64,000 bases of DNA from an uncultured Fodinibius sp. (GTDB lineage: Bacteria; Bacteroidota; Rhodothermia; Balneolales; Balneolaceae). The stretch covers positions 186,001-250,000 of the forward strand of contig CAJXMJ010000002.1 of assembly GCA_913056455.1 (NCBI GenBank). Reading direction: 5' to 3'. A program made the position numbers and the translations under genes. Below, piece after piece: positions 1 to 8,565 of this stretch (the first letter of the stretch is position 1; every line of letters starts with the position of its first letter). Below the pieces are notes generated by a model, which was given only the letters and a program-made list of their open reading frames with translations, was not told the origin of the DNA and made no database searches.

Positions 1-9
1 TAAATCAAA

Positions 10-2427
10 ATGTCATACACAAAAACACATACCCTTAAGTTCGGCGGTTCTTCATTACAAAACTCAACACTGATCCGTCAATCAGTCAACATCGTAAAGG
101 AGCGAATTCAGAAAGTAAAACCTGTTGTAGTCGTTTCAGCTATTGGCGGAGTTACTGACAAGCTGATTGAACTGGCCGACCGTTACCCAACAAATAACCA
201 TGTATCTTACCGGATTCTAAATGATCTTGAGAATCAACACCGTCGTATTTTTGACGAGTTGGCCTCTCCGGGACATCCAAGGCGTGGTGACCTGCAAGAT
301 CTATTCGGTGAGCTAAGAATGACTCTTGAGAACGAAAATTCTCGGAATAAAAATTTTAATGCATGGAAAGATCAGATTTTATCGATTGGTGAACGAGCCT
401 CAGCACTAATTTTTGCTGCTGCTCTCTCGGAACAAAATATTGATTCGGTTTCATACGAGGCCTCCTATTTTATTAAAACTGATTCCACCTTCGGCAAAGC
501 ACAAGTGCAACGAGATGCCACCCGCAAACTGATTCAAAAATATCTTTTCCAGTCAAAGTCGGTACCTGTAATTACCGGTTTTATCGGCTCCAACGATCAA
601 CAGCAAGTTACAACGCTCGGGCGATCAGGCTCCGATTACTCGGCCGCACTTATTGCCGATGCGCTGGATGCAGATCACCTTGAAATTTGGACTGATGTGG
701 ACGGTGTGCTTACGGCCGACCCGCGCTGGGTACCCGATTCAGAATCTATCGAACGGCTCAGCTTCGGTGATATCACCGAACTCTCATCACATGGTGCACG
801 CGTTATCCATCCCAAAACAATTCAACCCATCCAAAACAAAAAAACGACCGTGTTAGTAAAAAACAGCTACAATCCCCAACATCCCGGCACACTCATTACA
901 TCCGACTTTAACACCAACGGCTCCCTCAAAACGATCACTATCACCGGTCCGTTTGTAAGACTGCAAATTGACCAAACCTATGCTTACGATTTGTTTGTAA
1001 AGCTGCATGAATGGAGTACAAACAAACCGGATGCCAAGCCCATAGCGTTTACTCAACAATCAGAATTTGAAGCAGCTCGTTTTTTGCTCAAACAATCATT
1101 TTTTGAGGAAATCAAAGAACAGCTCTCCACATGGGCAGCTAATCAAAATACACTCTTTACCCTTGACGACAACCTCTATAAGCTTAAAAAATTTAGTAAT
1201 CGTTTTAACGAGAGTGAAACGTTGTCGGGACAGATTATTTCCCTGCTTGATAAAAATGACATCCATCCGTTAAACATCGAACGGAACAAAGATGATCGAT
1301 TTATCTCCTTTTTGCTGCCCGAAGAAGAGGCCCGTCAGGCCGGCCATTTGATCAATAATATTATTTCTAAAACAAAACCTATCGTCAACCTTTTTGTAGC
1401 GGGCACCGGGGCGGTTGGAAAAACACTCCTGGATCAACTAAAAAAACTGGAGGCCTCTGATTTTCAACTTAGATTGATCGGTATCTGCAACAGTCGAAAA
1501 ATGCTGTGGAATACAGAGGGTATTGAGCTGGATAAAGCGCTTAATTGGAACGATGCAAAACAAACGAAATGGGATACCCTGTCGGACAAACTCACAAAAG
1601 CCCACCAGCGAAATATAATTTTTGTGGACGCCACCGGCAGTGAAGAAGTGGCCCGACTATACCCAAAACTATTTGCCAATGGAATCCATATTGTTACGCC
1701 CAGCAAATTGGCCAATACCTTTGAACAATCATTTTTTGACCAGTTGGAAACCCTGACTAAAAAACACAACACCTCATTTGAATATGAAACAACGGTCGGG
1801 GCAGGATTGCCGGTTATTTCTACAATAAATAACATGCAATCCACAGGCGATCAAATCTCTGAAATTTCAGGTGTTGTTTCCGGAACCATGACCTACCTAT
1901 TCAATCAGCTTGAACAAGGGATTCCGTTCAGCAAAGCCATTATTGATGCCCGAAAAAAAGGCTATGCCGAACCCGATCCACGTGATGACCTTTCCGGAGA
2001 AGATGTGGCTCGCAAATTCTTAACACTTGCCCGGACGCTGGGCCTCAACATTGAACGAAAAGAACTGCAGGTGGAATCATTAATTCCAAAAGAGTTGAAA
2101 CACGTTGACGGGAAAACCTTTTTAGAAAAGTTATCGGATTATGACAGTGAATGGAGACAACGCATCCAAACAGCAAAGGATCGGTACGAAACTCTACGAT
2201 ATACCGGCAAGCTACAAGACGGTAAGATTACGATTGGGATAGAATCTGTTCCAATAGATTCTCCCCTTGGTCAACTCAAGGGAACCGATAACCTCATACA
2301 AGTTTATTCTGAGTATTATAATCAAACACCCTTGGTGATACAGGGACCGGGGGCCGGGAAAGAAGTAACGGCAGCAGGCGTGCTAAGTGATATCCTTAAG
2401 ACTGCGGATCAGTTAATCCTATATTAA
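10..2427 (+). CDS. thrA: Bifunctional aspartate kinase / homoserine dehydrogenase I
   Basis: Two enzymes in one 805-residue cytoplasmic protein: phosphorylation of aspartate and NAD(P)H reduction of aspartate semialdehyde to homoserine, the entry and branch steps to threonine and methionine. The kinase half (about 1-290) shows KFGGSS at 10-15, GRSGSDYSAA, and the conserved stretch around WTDVDGVLTADPR. The dehydrogenase half starts near 458 with the nucleotide fold G465-T-G467-A-V-G470 and has GYAEPDPRDDLSGEDVARK. The linker of about 300-455, where ACT domains sit in ThrA, is weakly conserved to my eye, so feedback control may differ. The length is normal for ThrA. Only 9 bases lie upstream in the window, so promoter and operon partners (thrB, thrC) cannot be seen. 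The next gene follows after more than 600 bases containing a terminator. Confidence 0.95.
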   Translation: MSYTKTHTLKFGGSSLQNSTLIRQSVNIVKERIQKVKPVVVVSAIGGVTDKLIELADRYPTNNHVSYRILNDLENQHRRIFDELASPGHPRRGDLQDLFGELRMTLENENSRNKNFNAWKDQILSIGERASALIFAAALSEQNIDSVSYEASYFIKTDSTFGKAQVQRDATRKLIQKYLFQSKSVPVITGFIGSNDQQQVTTLGRSGSDYSAALIADALDADHLEIWTDVDGVLTADPRWVPDSESIERLSFGDITELSSHGARVIHPKTIQPIQNKKTTVLVKNSYNPQHPGTLITSDFNTNGSLKTITITGPFVRLQIDQTYAYDLFVKLHEWSTNKPDAKPIAFTQQSEFEAARFLLKQSFFEEIKEQLSTWAANQNTLFTLDDNLYKLKKFSNRFNESETLSGQIISLLDKNDIHPLNIERNKDDRFISFLLPEEEARQAGHLINNIISKTKPIVNLFVAGTGAVGKTLLDQLKKLEASDFQLRLIGICNSRKMLWNTEGIELDKALNWNDAKQTKWDTLSDKLTKAHQRNIIFVDATGSEEVARLYPKLFANGIHIVTPSKLANTFEQSFFDQLETLTKKHNTSFEYETTVGAGLPVISTINNMQSTGDQISEISGVVSGTMTYLFNQLEQGIPFSKAIIDARKKGYAEPDPRDDLSGEDVARKFLTLARTLGLNIERKELQVESLIPKELKHVDGKTFLEKLSDYDSEWRQRIQTAKDRYETLRYTGKLQDGKITIGIESVPIDSPLGQLKGTDNLIQVYSEYYNQTPLVIQGPGAGKEVTAAGVLSDILKTADQLILY

Positions 2428-2564
2428 TCAACATTTTATAAGAGTTTTTAACCAAGGTTAGATTGCTTTAAAATAACTGTTTTTTATCTCTGTATTCAAT
2501 AACATGGTGATAGACGCAATCAAGAATGTCCTTAATATCCAACTTCTAAAGAGAAATACATATT

Positions 2565-2687
2565 ATGGAAAAACAAAAAAATAAGAGAGTTCTCAAGCAA
2601 GAGTTGAAGACTATTTGCCAAGAGTTGCAAGAGAAGATGAACATCATCAATGATTCTACGGGCAAAGGACATGCAAATGCCCGTTGA
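2565..2687 (+). CDS. Possible small protein, 40 codons
   Basis: An ATG-started ORF of 40 codons ending TGA lies alone between thrA and a strong terminator. The peptide starts MEKQKNKRVLKQEL, is basic and probably helical, has one Cys and no membrane segment. AAAGAG about 9-14 bases before the ATG is a weak ribosome-binding site. I recognise no family. In its favour, the reading frame sits in an otherwise empty transcript-sized unit ending in the terminator at 2769-2796. Against it, an ORF this short can occur by chance. The unit could equally be a non-coding RNA. Confidence 0.3.
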   Translation: MEKQKNKRVLKQELKTICQELQEKMNIINDSTGKGHANAR

Positions 2688-2768
2688 GAAAGAGGTTAAC
2701 GATCTACATTACAGCTAATTACCACATGATAGAGTGGCTATTGGGGTAGTCAACTCTGTAAAACAAGA

Positions 2769-2796
2769 GGGCCGATCGGAAGATCGGCCCTTTTTT
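2769..2796 (+). terminator. Strong intrinsic terminator
   Basis: A perfect 9-bp GC-rich stem, GGGCCGATC (2769-2777) with GATCGGCCC (2782-2790), closes a GGAA tetraloop and is followed by six T. It ends transcription coming from thrA or from the small ORF at 2565, and insulates the division cluster from upstream read-through. Confidence 0.9.
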
Positions 2797-2820
2797 ATTG
2801 GAAAATCATTTATAAATCCC

Positions 2821-2840
2821 TACCACACTCTACCACACCT
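2821..2840 (+). repeat. Two tandem decamers TACCACACNC
   Basis: TACCACACTC is followed directly by TACCACACCT, a period-10 tandem pair. On the other strand it reads GTGTGGTA twice with 10-base spacing, the same helical phasing as the MraZ operator about 180 bases downstream (TGGGN every 10). It may be a degenerate second protein-binding site or chance. Confidence 0.35.
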
Positions 2841-2878
2841 CCCCCATTTTTAACATTCCAGCATTTAAAATATCCGTA

Positions 2879-2926
2879 GGACCATAAAAGTGCCTATATC
2901 ATACCTGAAAGCACTTTTTATAGTCC
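2879..2926. repeat. Long inverted repeat upstream of the mraZ promoter
   Basis: The left arm GGACCATAAAAGTGC (2879-2893) and right arm GCACTTTTTATAGTCC (2911-2926) pair over almost their whole length, with one mismatch and one bulged T, around a 17-base loop. It lies between the terminator at 2769-2796 and the mraZ promoter, with no gene next to it. It could be an operator, a terminator for transcription on the - strand, or a remnant of a repeat. Nothing else is recognisable in 2797-2984. Confidence 0.5.
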
Positions 2927-2984
2927 CATACTAAATTTCCATTCTACTGAATTTCTTTCTCCTGAATCTTTCTGCAATAAATGC

Positions 2985-3014
2985 TTGACAAATTACATCC
3001 TTTAGGGGTACATT
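2985..3014 (+). promoter_or_regulatory. Probable mraZ/dcw promoter
   Basis: A consensus -35 TTGACA (2985-2990) stands 18 bases before a -10-like TACATT (3009-3014). The start of transcription would fall within the MraZ repeats at 3016-3040. This is a sigma70-type match by eye; the -10 is imperfect. The placement fits autorepression by MraZ. Confidence 0.6.
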
Positions 3015-3015
3015 G

Positions 3016-3040
3016 TGGGGTGAAGTGGGAGAATGTGGGA
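3016..3040 (+). promoter_or_regulatory. MraZ operator (MraZ box), three TGGGN repeats
   Basis: TGGGG (3016-3020), TGGGA (3026-3030) and TGGGA (3036-3040) are three direct repeats with exactly 5-base spacers. This is the TGGGN-N5 arrangement established as the MraZ binding site in Escherichia coli and Mycoplasma. It directly follows the -10 of the presumed promoter and precedes the mraZ start by 55 bases. Confidence 0.88.
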
Positions 3041-3095
3041 GTTCTAAATCCACTTGTCGAATTCGATAATACTTGCTGTTAATTCTGGGGACCAT

Positions 3096-3566
3096 ATGCC
3101 AAGTTTCAAGGGGCAATACGAACATAGTGTTGATAATAAAGGACGCGTTAGCTTCCCGGCTAAACTGCGTAAAGCCCTCAATCCCCAGGCGCAAGAGCGT
3201 TTTACTATTTTAAGAGGTCTTGAACCCTGTCTTTATCTGTACCCAGAGGATGAATGGCAGAAAGTAGAGAATCAGCTCTCCCAGATCAACAGCTTTACTA
3301 AAGAGGGTCGCACAGTTAAGCGCAATTTCCTGCGTTTTGCAGAAGATGTGAACCTCGATAATCAGAATCGCATTCCTCTCCCTTCACAATTAACAGACTG
3401 GGCCGGCATAGATGGCAAAGCCATTTTTATCGGTAGTGGCGAACGTATCGAGATATGGTCGCCCGAAAAACTGGATGAAGTTGACTCCGGCCTTGATTTC
3501 GAATCGTACCAAGAACTTTTTGAGCGCGTGATGGGTGACGATGACAACCATAATGACGAACAATGA
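3096..3566 (+). CDS. mraZ: Transcriptional regulator MraZ
   Basis: First gene of the dcw cluster; a DNA-binding protein that forms rings and represses its own operon through TGGGN repeats, which are present at 3016-3040. The protein has 156 residues with two AbrB-like halves, each carrying the D-x3-R signature (DNKGR near the start and DNQNR in the second half). I chose the ATG at 3096 because the family begins MPSFKGQYEHSVDNKGR; an in-frame TTG at 3054 would add 14 residues unlike the family. The 3' end overlaps rsmH, implying translational coupling. Confidence 0.95.
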   Translation: MPSFKGQYEHSVDNKGRVSFPAKLRKALNPQAQERFTILRGLEPCLYLYPEDEWQKVENQLSQINSFTKEGRTVKRNFLRFAEDVNLDNQNRIPLPSQLTDWAGIDGKAIFIGSGERIEIWSPEKLDEVDSGLDFESYQELFERVMGDDDNHNDEQ

Positions 3567-4491
3567 TACATATCATGAGCATCAGCCGGTACTGCTGGAA
3601 GAATCCGTAGAGTATTTGATTACGGATTCCAGTGGGATCTATATCGATGCTACGCTCGGCGGTGGTGGACACAGCCTGACATTGTTATCTCACCTAAATG
3701 ACGACGCTCAGCTTATCGGTATTGATCAGGATGACGAAGCCCTGGCGGCCGCAAATGCACGCATAGGCGACGACAAACGATTTTCTTCCATAAAAGGCAA
3801 TTTCGGTTACCTCTCCAGGCTATTACCCCCAGAACTACATGGAGAGGTAGCCGGAATCCTTCTTGACTTAGGACTCTCAACACATCAGATAAAAGAAGCG
3901 GAACGCGGATTTACGTTCCAAAAAGAGGGACCGCTCGATATGCGCATGAGCAACCTCCGCGGTATTACAGCATACCAGGTGGTGAACGAGTACTCCTACG
4001 AAGATCTGCGCGATGTTATTTATCACTATGGTGAAGAGCGCAATAGCCGTAAAATCGCAAGTGAAATTATCGATCGACGTCCCATTGAAACCACTACTGA
4101 ACTTCGCAATGCCGTGGAGGCCGTAGTTAAGGGTCAATATCAGATAAAAAGTGTGGCCCGCGTTTTTCAAGGAATACGCATCGAGGTTAACCGTGAGCTG
4201 GATATGCTCCGCAAGGTGCTCGAGCAATCGCTTGACGTACTTAAAATGGACGGCCGCATTGTTGCCATCAGCTACCACTCACTGGAAGACCGCATCGTCA
4301 AGAGATTTTTTAAAGCGGGCAATCATGAGGGCAAAATTGAGAAGGATTTTTATGGTAATCCGCTGACTCCCATTGAAGAAATTTCCGGCGGTATTATTCG
4401 TCCCACAGAAGAAGAGATAGAAAAAAATCCCGCATCACGAAGCGCAAAAATGCGTGTTGCCCAGAAAATAGAAATGCCGGAGGTGAGTTGA
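3541..4491 (+). CDS. rsmH: 16S rRNA (cytosine1402-N4)-methyltransferase RsmH
   Basis: SAM-dependent methyltransferase acting on N4 of C1402 in the ribosomal decoding centre. The SAM-binding loop is visible as DATLGGGGHS near the N-terminus; GILLDLGLSTHQI and the C-terminal AISYHSLEDRIVKRFF are family signatures. Length about 316 residues, as usual. The start is uncertain: GTG 3535, ATG 3541 and ATG 3553 are all in frame inside the end of mraZ, and homology begins just after (HQPVLLEE). The gene is followed after one base by the ftsL-like gene. Confidence 0.95.
   Translation: MTTIMTNNDTYHEHQPVLLEESVEYLITDSSGIYIDATLGGGGHSLTLLSHLNDDAQLIGIDQDDEALAAANARIGDDKRFSSIKGNFGYLSRLLPPELHGEVAGILLDLGLSTHQIKEAERGFTFQKEGPLDMRMSNLRGITAYQVVNEYSYEDLRDVIYHYGEERNSRKIASEIIDRRPIETTTELRNAVEAVVKGQYQIKSVARVFQGIRIEVNRELDMLRKVLEQSLDVLKMDGRIVAISYHSLEDRIVKRFFKAGNHEGKIEKDFYGNPLTPIEEISGGIIRPTEEEIEKNPASRSAKMRVAQKIEMPEVS
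4479..4487 (+). promoter_or_regulatory. Ribosome-binding site of the ftsL-like gene
   Basis: GGAGGTGAG, an unusually good Shine-Dalgarno match for this window, lies inside the end of rsmH and 5 bases before the ATG at 4493. It decides that start over the internal ATG at 4511. Confidence 0.75.
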
Positions 4492-4492
4492 T

Positions 4493-4921
4493 ATGCTGAT
4501 AAAATCTCCGATGAAAAAAGACAAGGTCAAGAAAAACCGGCGATCTAATAACAAAAAGTCGTCTCGTTCATCCAACCGTATTCTTATCAATGGTACAAAT
4601 AAAAACAAACGAACCAATGGATCAGCTAAAAAGAAAAAGGGATTATCCCTTCCCGAGCTGAAGCCCTGGAAAGTAATTGTTGGTGCTATTGTATTAGGGG
4701 CACTGGGCATTCTTTACCTCAATCATGTATTTGCTACTCAGCAACTGTTGCGTGAGGTTAATCAGCTTGAGGCCGAATATAATCGTGTTCATCGAATGCA
4801 TACCGACTATAAACTTATTTATGATCGGATGATTGGGCCCGCCCAAATCTATGAAAATGCTCAGGAAGCAGGCTTCATCAATGGCGGACCTGCTGAAAAA
4901 GTAATTGAGGTGGACAAGTAG
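4493..4921 (+). CDS. ftsL: FtsL-like cell-division membrane protein
   Basis: A 142-residue bitopic membrane protein in the usual ftsL position between rsmH and ftsI. The N-terminal 50 residues are extremely rich in Lys, Arg, Asn and Ser and would be cytoplasmic. One membrane segment spans about 60-80 (WKVIVGAIVLGALGILYL), followed by a short coiled coil (QQLLREVNQLEAEYNRVH) in the periplasm. FtsL, FtsB and FtsQ form the divisome subcomplex that activates FtsW/FtsI. The sequence is too divergent to separate FtsL from DivIC by eye; position argues for FtsL. The stop TAG is followed at once by the ftsI ATG. Confidence 0.8.
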   Translation: MLIKSPMKKDKVKKNRRSNNKKSSRSSNRILINGTNKNKRTNGSAKKKKGLSLPELKPWKVIVGAIVLGALGILYLNHVFATQQLLREVNQLEAEYNRVHRMHTDYKLIYDRMIGPAQIYENAQEAGFINGGPAEKVIEVDK

Positions 4922-7087
4922 ATGAAAAACACTCGTTCTGCCATATTAAACCGGATGTTTATGGCCTTTGGCTTGGTATTACTAATACCTGTTGCCATAG
5001 GTCTACAGCTTTTCCGCGTGAATTTTGTAGAGGGAGATGAGCTACGTAACCTCTGGAACGAACAAGCTATTGACTATATCTCCATACCGGCGCAACGGGG
5101 TAATATCTATGATCAAGACGGCAGTCTGCTTGCGACTAACAGTGTTGTTTACAAAGCTGCCATTGATCCTAAAGTTGAGGAATTGACAAATTCGCAAGTT
5201 GTGCAAATCTGTGATACCCTGGCAAAATATACCGGTAAATCTTCACGGCACTACCAGAATAAAATAAAGCAGGCCCCTAATCGGTCACGATATGTGGTAC
5301 TTAATGAAAGTATCGATACCGAAGCACATGAAGCATTGCGTCAGCTTAAAATTAGGGCCGTAATTCTGGAAGAGGAATATAAGCGAAATTACAACTTTGG
5401 GACATTAGCAGCTCATACCCTTGGCTTTGTAAATCACGATCTTGACGGCATGACGGGGCTTGAAAAAGAATATGACAACCAGCTTCGTGGTGAAGATGGA
5501 GTACAGCAAGTTCGTCGCGACCGAAATGGAAACATTTATGCTTACTTGGGCGCCCCTCGAAAACAACCGCAGCAAGGACATTCCCTACACACCACTATTG
5601 ATTCTCATATTCAGGCTATTTTAGAAGAAGAACTTAAAGCCGGGATTGACAAAACCAGATCCACCAGCGGTTCCGCTATTGTTATGGATCCCCAAACAGG
5701 AGCCATTAAAGCGATGGCTAATTATCCCACATTCAATCCCAACAATCCTGCCTCTCTTAACAGTACGAACCGCAGGAACTTCGCGATCTCGGATATGATC
5801 GAGCCCGGCTCTACTTTTAAACTTGTAACGTCCATAGCAGCCGTTGAACAAGATAAGGTACAGTTCGATGAACAGTTTGAAACTCCTGAAGATGGCAAAA
5901 CACTCATACACGGTCAGTGGATGCGCGACCATGAACCCATGGGAACTCTGTCGTTCCCAGAGGTGATCCAGAAATCTTCAAACGTGGCTACAGCTCAAAT
6001 TGCCATGCGGCTGTCAAAAGACGCCTTCTACCAATATGCGCGTAATCTCGGATTTGGCACCCCCACAAATATTGATCTTCCTAACGAAGAAAGCGGGCGC
6101 CTTCCGAAACCATACGAATGGAGTCAGGTTACCTTGCCCTGGATGTCAATAGGATACGAAGTACAGGCCACCCCTATTCAGATCGCACAGGCCTACGCTG
6201 CTTTTGCCAACGAAGGAACAATGATGCGTCCCTATTTAGTAGAAAAGATTACAAGCGGTCAAGGTGAAGTCATTGAGAAAACAAACAAGGTGCCCGTACG
6301 GAAAATTGCCAAAGAATCTACGATCAATAAGTTATATCCCATTTTTAAGGATGTTGTCTCTGATTCGGGAACCGCTGAATATGCCCAGGTGGACGGACTT
6401 TCTATTGTAGGCAAGACCGGCACAGCCCAAAAATATATCGATGGACGATATCGCAACGAATATCGCTCTTCGTTTGTAGGCGTATTTCCTGCAGATGACC
6501 CTAAATACGTATGCCTGATTGTGCTTGATGATCCTGATACGTATCCCCCATACGGTGGAATTACTGCGGGGCCTATTTTCAGAGAAACTGCAAACCGTAT
6601 TGCCGGCCTGGATAATGAGATCGAAAAACATATCCTTCAACAAGAACAAAACGATGAGGTTTGGGCTTTTGCTCCCGATCTAAAAGGACTGACAAAGAAG
6701 GATGCAAAAGCCCTATTACAGGAACAACAATTACCCTACAAATTACAGGGAAATGGTAACTGGATTACAGAACAACAACCTGAAAGTGGTACAGAGCTAA
6801 CACCAACTGACGAGATAACATTATCGCTATCTAACACCATTGCAGAGGCTGAAATACAGGAATTACCCGACGGATATTCTCTAATTCCCGATGTAGGCGG
6901 TATGAGTATGCGTAAGGCAATGGTATTGCTAAACAACCGTGGATTTGAAACCAAAATAATTGGGTCGGGAACAATATACAGACAGTTCCCCCGTCCCGGC
7001 GATATGATGAAACAGGGACGAACCGTTATCATTCGCGGAAAAGCTAAACCACTGGAATCGCTAACAGCAAATAAATCAACCGAGTGA
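4922..7087 (+). CDS. ftsI: Division-specific penicillin-binding protein FtsI with C-terminal PASTA domains
   Basis: Septal peptidoglycan transpeptidase of 721 residues. It has an N-terminal membrane anchor (about 12-30), a dimerisation domain beginning IPAQRGNIYDQDG, then the catalytic triad motifs S297-T-F-K, S352-S-N354 and K498-T-G. After the transpeptidase come two PASTA repeats, about 580-640 and 653-712 (PDLKGLTKKDAKALL; PDVGGMSMRKAMVLL). PASTA tails are typical of Gram-positive PBP2x/SpoVD and of Bacteroidota FtsI, and are absent from E. coli FtsI. It abuts ftsL and overlaps murE by 4 bases. It should work with FtsW, the glycosyltransferase encoded downstream. Confidence 0.93.
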   Translation: MKNTRSAILNRMFMAFGLVLLIPVAIGLQLFRVNFVEGDELRNLWNEQAIDYISIPAQRGNIYDQDGSLLATNSVVYKAAIDPKVEELTNSQVVQICDTLAKYTGKSSRHYQNKIKQAPNRSRYVVLNESIDTEAHEALRQLKIRAVILEEEYKRNYNFGTLAAHTLGFVNHDLDGMTGLEKEYDNQLRGEDGVQQVRRDRNGNIYAYLGAPRKQPQQGHSLHTTIDSHIQAILEEELKAGIDKTRSTSGSAIVMDPQTGAIKAMANYPTFNPNNPASLNSTNRRNFAISDMIEPGSTFKLVTSIAAVEQDKVQFDEQFETPEDGKTLIHGQWMRDHEPMGTLSFPEVIQKSSNVATAQIAMRLSKDAFYQYARNLGFGTPTNIDLPNEESGRLPKPYEWSQVTLPWMSIGYEVQATPIQIAQAYAAFANEGTMMRPYLVEKITSGQGEVIEKTNKVPVRKIAKESTINKLYPIFKDVVSDSGTAEYAQVDGLSIVGKTGTAQKYIDGRYRNEYRSSFVGVFPADDPKYVCLIVLDDPDTYPPYGGITAGPIFRETANRIAGLDNEIEKHILQQEQNDEVWAFAPDLKGLTKKDAKALLQEQQLPYKLQGNGNWITEQQPESGTELTPTDEITLSLSNTIAEAEIQELPDGYSLIPDVGGMSMRKAMVLLNNRGFETKIIGSGTIYRQFPRPGDMMKQGRTVIIRGKAKPLESLTANKSTE

Positions 7088-8565
7088 CATTCGATAAGCT
7101 CATATCACTTTGCAAACCGATCGACGTCTCCGGACCGGAGCCAAACAGCATCGGTATGCTCCGTCAGGATTCCCGGAAGATTGAAGAAGGGGATGTATTT
7201 ATTGCTATTAAGGGATTCCAGGTTGACGGGCATTCTTTTATTGATGATGCCATAGCCAATGGGGCTTCCGTTATCATCTGTGAAGATCCGTTTTACTCTG
7301 ATGATGAAGTATCTGTTGTTGAGGTTCCGGATACGCGTTCCCTTATTGGACCGCTGGCACAAGAATTTTATGACAATCCCGCCAATAAGTTAACGCTTAT
7401 CGGTATAACCGGAACTAATGGCAAAACGACCGTTGCCAATCTGGTTTACCAGACACTGCAAAATCTGGGTGCCAAACCGTCCCTATTGGGAACAATTGCC
7501 AAACGCATCGGTGATCGTGAAAGGGAAAGTAGTCTTACAACCTCAGACCCTATTGAATTAGCCAGTGATATGGCTCAAATGGTAGAGGCGGGATCAACAC
7601 ATTTGGTTATGGAAGTTTCATCACATGCACTTGACCAACAACGTGTTCATGGTATTAGCTTTGAGATTGCCGCATTTACCAATCTCAGCCACGATCATTT
7701 GGATTATCACGATGATCTGAAATCATACGCAAAATCAAAAAAGATATTATTCGATAACCTTTCTCCCGATTCAACTGCTGTTATTAACGGGGATGATGAC
7801 TATGCCAGTTTTATTGTGATGGATTGTCCTGCCCGCGTCATTGACTTTAGCTTCAATAAAGCTCTTGAAGTTGATTGCCAAGTGCTTTCAAATACTATGG
7901 ATGGACTGGTTGTCCGCATTGGAAAAATCATGATTGAAAGTCCGTTAGTGGGCACCTTCAACGCTTACAACTTGAGTCAGGCTTTTTTAATCTGTCGATC
8001 CATGGGATACCAAGATGAAGAAGTAAAAAATGCCTTGGAAGCTTCTACCGGAGCTGCAGGCAGACTCGAACGTGTTAAAGGCTCTGAAAAAGATGGAAAC
8101 CCCGTTGTGCTGGTAGATTACGCCCACACCCCGGATGCATTGGAGAATGTGGCCTCTACACTGGCTGAAATCAAAACTGAGGGGCATACACTGCATATCG
8201 TTTTTGGATGCGGAGGCAATCGGGATAAGACAAAGCGACCTAAAATGGCCCGGATCGCTGAAACGTATGGCGACAAAGTTACCGTCACTTCTGATAATCC
8301 ACGAAACGAAGACCCCGATGCTATCATCGATGCAATAATGGAAGGATTTGACAATGCAGAACCTATTATACGAATTACCGATCGAAAAAAAGCTATAAAG
8401 CAAGCTATTAAAGACGCCGACGCTAGCACCATGATTTTAATTGCCGGCAAAGGGCACGAAACTTACCAGGAAGTTGCAGGTAAGCGTCACGATTTTGACG
8501 ACTGTGCTATTGCGCGAGCAGCATTAGGTAACAGAAATTCGAATCCTAAAAACAAGGATACCTAA
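7084..8565 (+). CDS. murE: UDP-MurNAc-L-Ala-D-Glu:meso-diaminopimelate ligase
   Basis: Adds the third stem-peptide residue to the peptidoglycan precursor in the cytoplasm, using ATP. The P-loop GTNGKTT is at 110-116, and the substrate-selecting motif D404-N-P-R407 is the one established for meso-diaminopimelate rather than lysine enzymes, so the wall is predicted to be of the DAP type. The start is GTG within the overlap with the ftsI stop (GTGA). 493 residues, standard length. It shares one base with the following mraY start (TAATG). Confidence 0.95.
   Translation: MTFDKLISLCKPIDVSGPEPNSIGMLRQDSRKIEEGDVFIAIKGFQVDGHSFIDDAIANGASVIICEDPFYSDDEVSVVEVPDTRSLIGPLAQEFYDNPANKLTLIGITGTNGKTTVANLVYQTLQNLGAKPSLLGTIAKRIGDRERESSLTTSDPIELASDMAQMVEAGSTHLVMEVSSHALDQQRVHGISFEIAAFTNLSHDHLDYHDDLKSYAKSKKILFDNLSPDSTAVINGDDDYASFIVMDCPARVIDFSFNKALEVDCQVLSNTMDGLVVRIGKIMIESPLVGTFNAYNLSQAFLICRSMGYQDEEVKNALEASTGAAGRLERVKGSEKDGNPVVLVDYAHTPDALENVASTLAEIKTEGHTLHIVFGCGGNRDKTKRPKMARIAETYGDKVTVTSDNPRNEDPDAIIDAIMEGFDNAEPIIRITDRKKAIKQAIKDADASTMILIAGKGHETYQEVAGKRHDFDDCAIARAALGNRNSNPKNKDT

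Noticed and set aside
3054-3095. In-frame TTG extension of mraZ
   Set aside because: The family starts MPSFKGQY at ATG 3096; the 14 extra residues have no family resemblance and begin just after the MraZ operator, inside the presumed leader.
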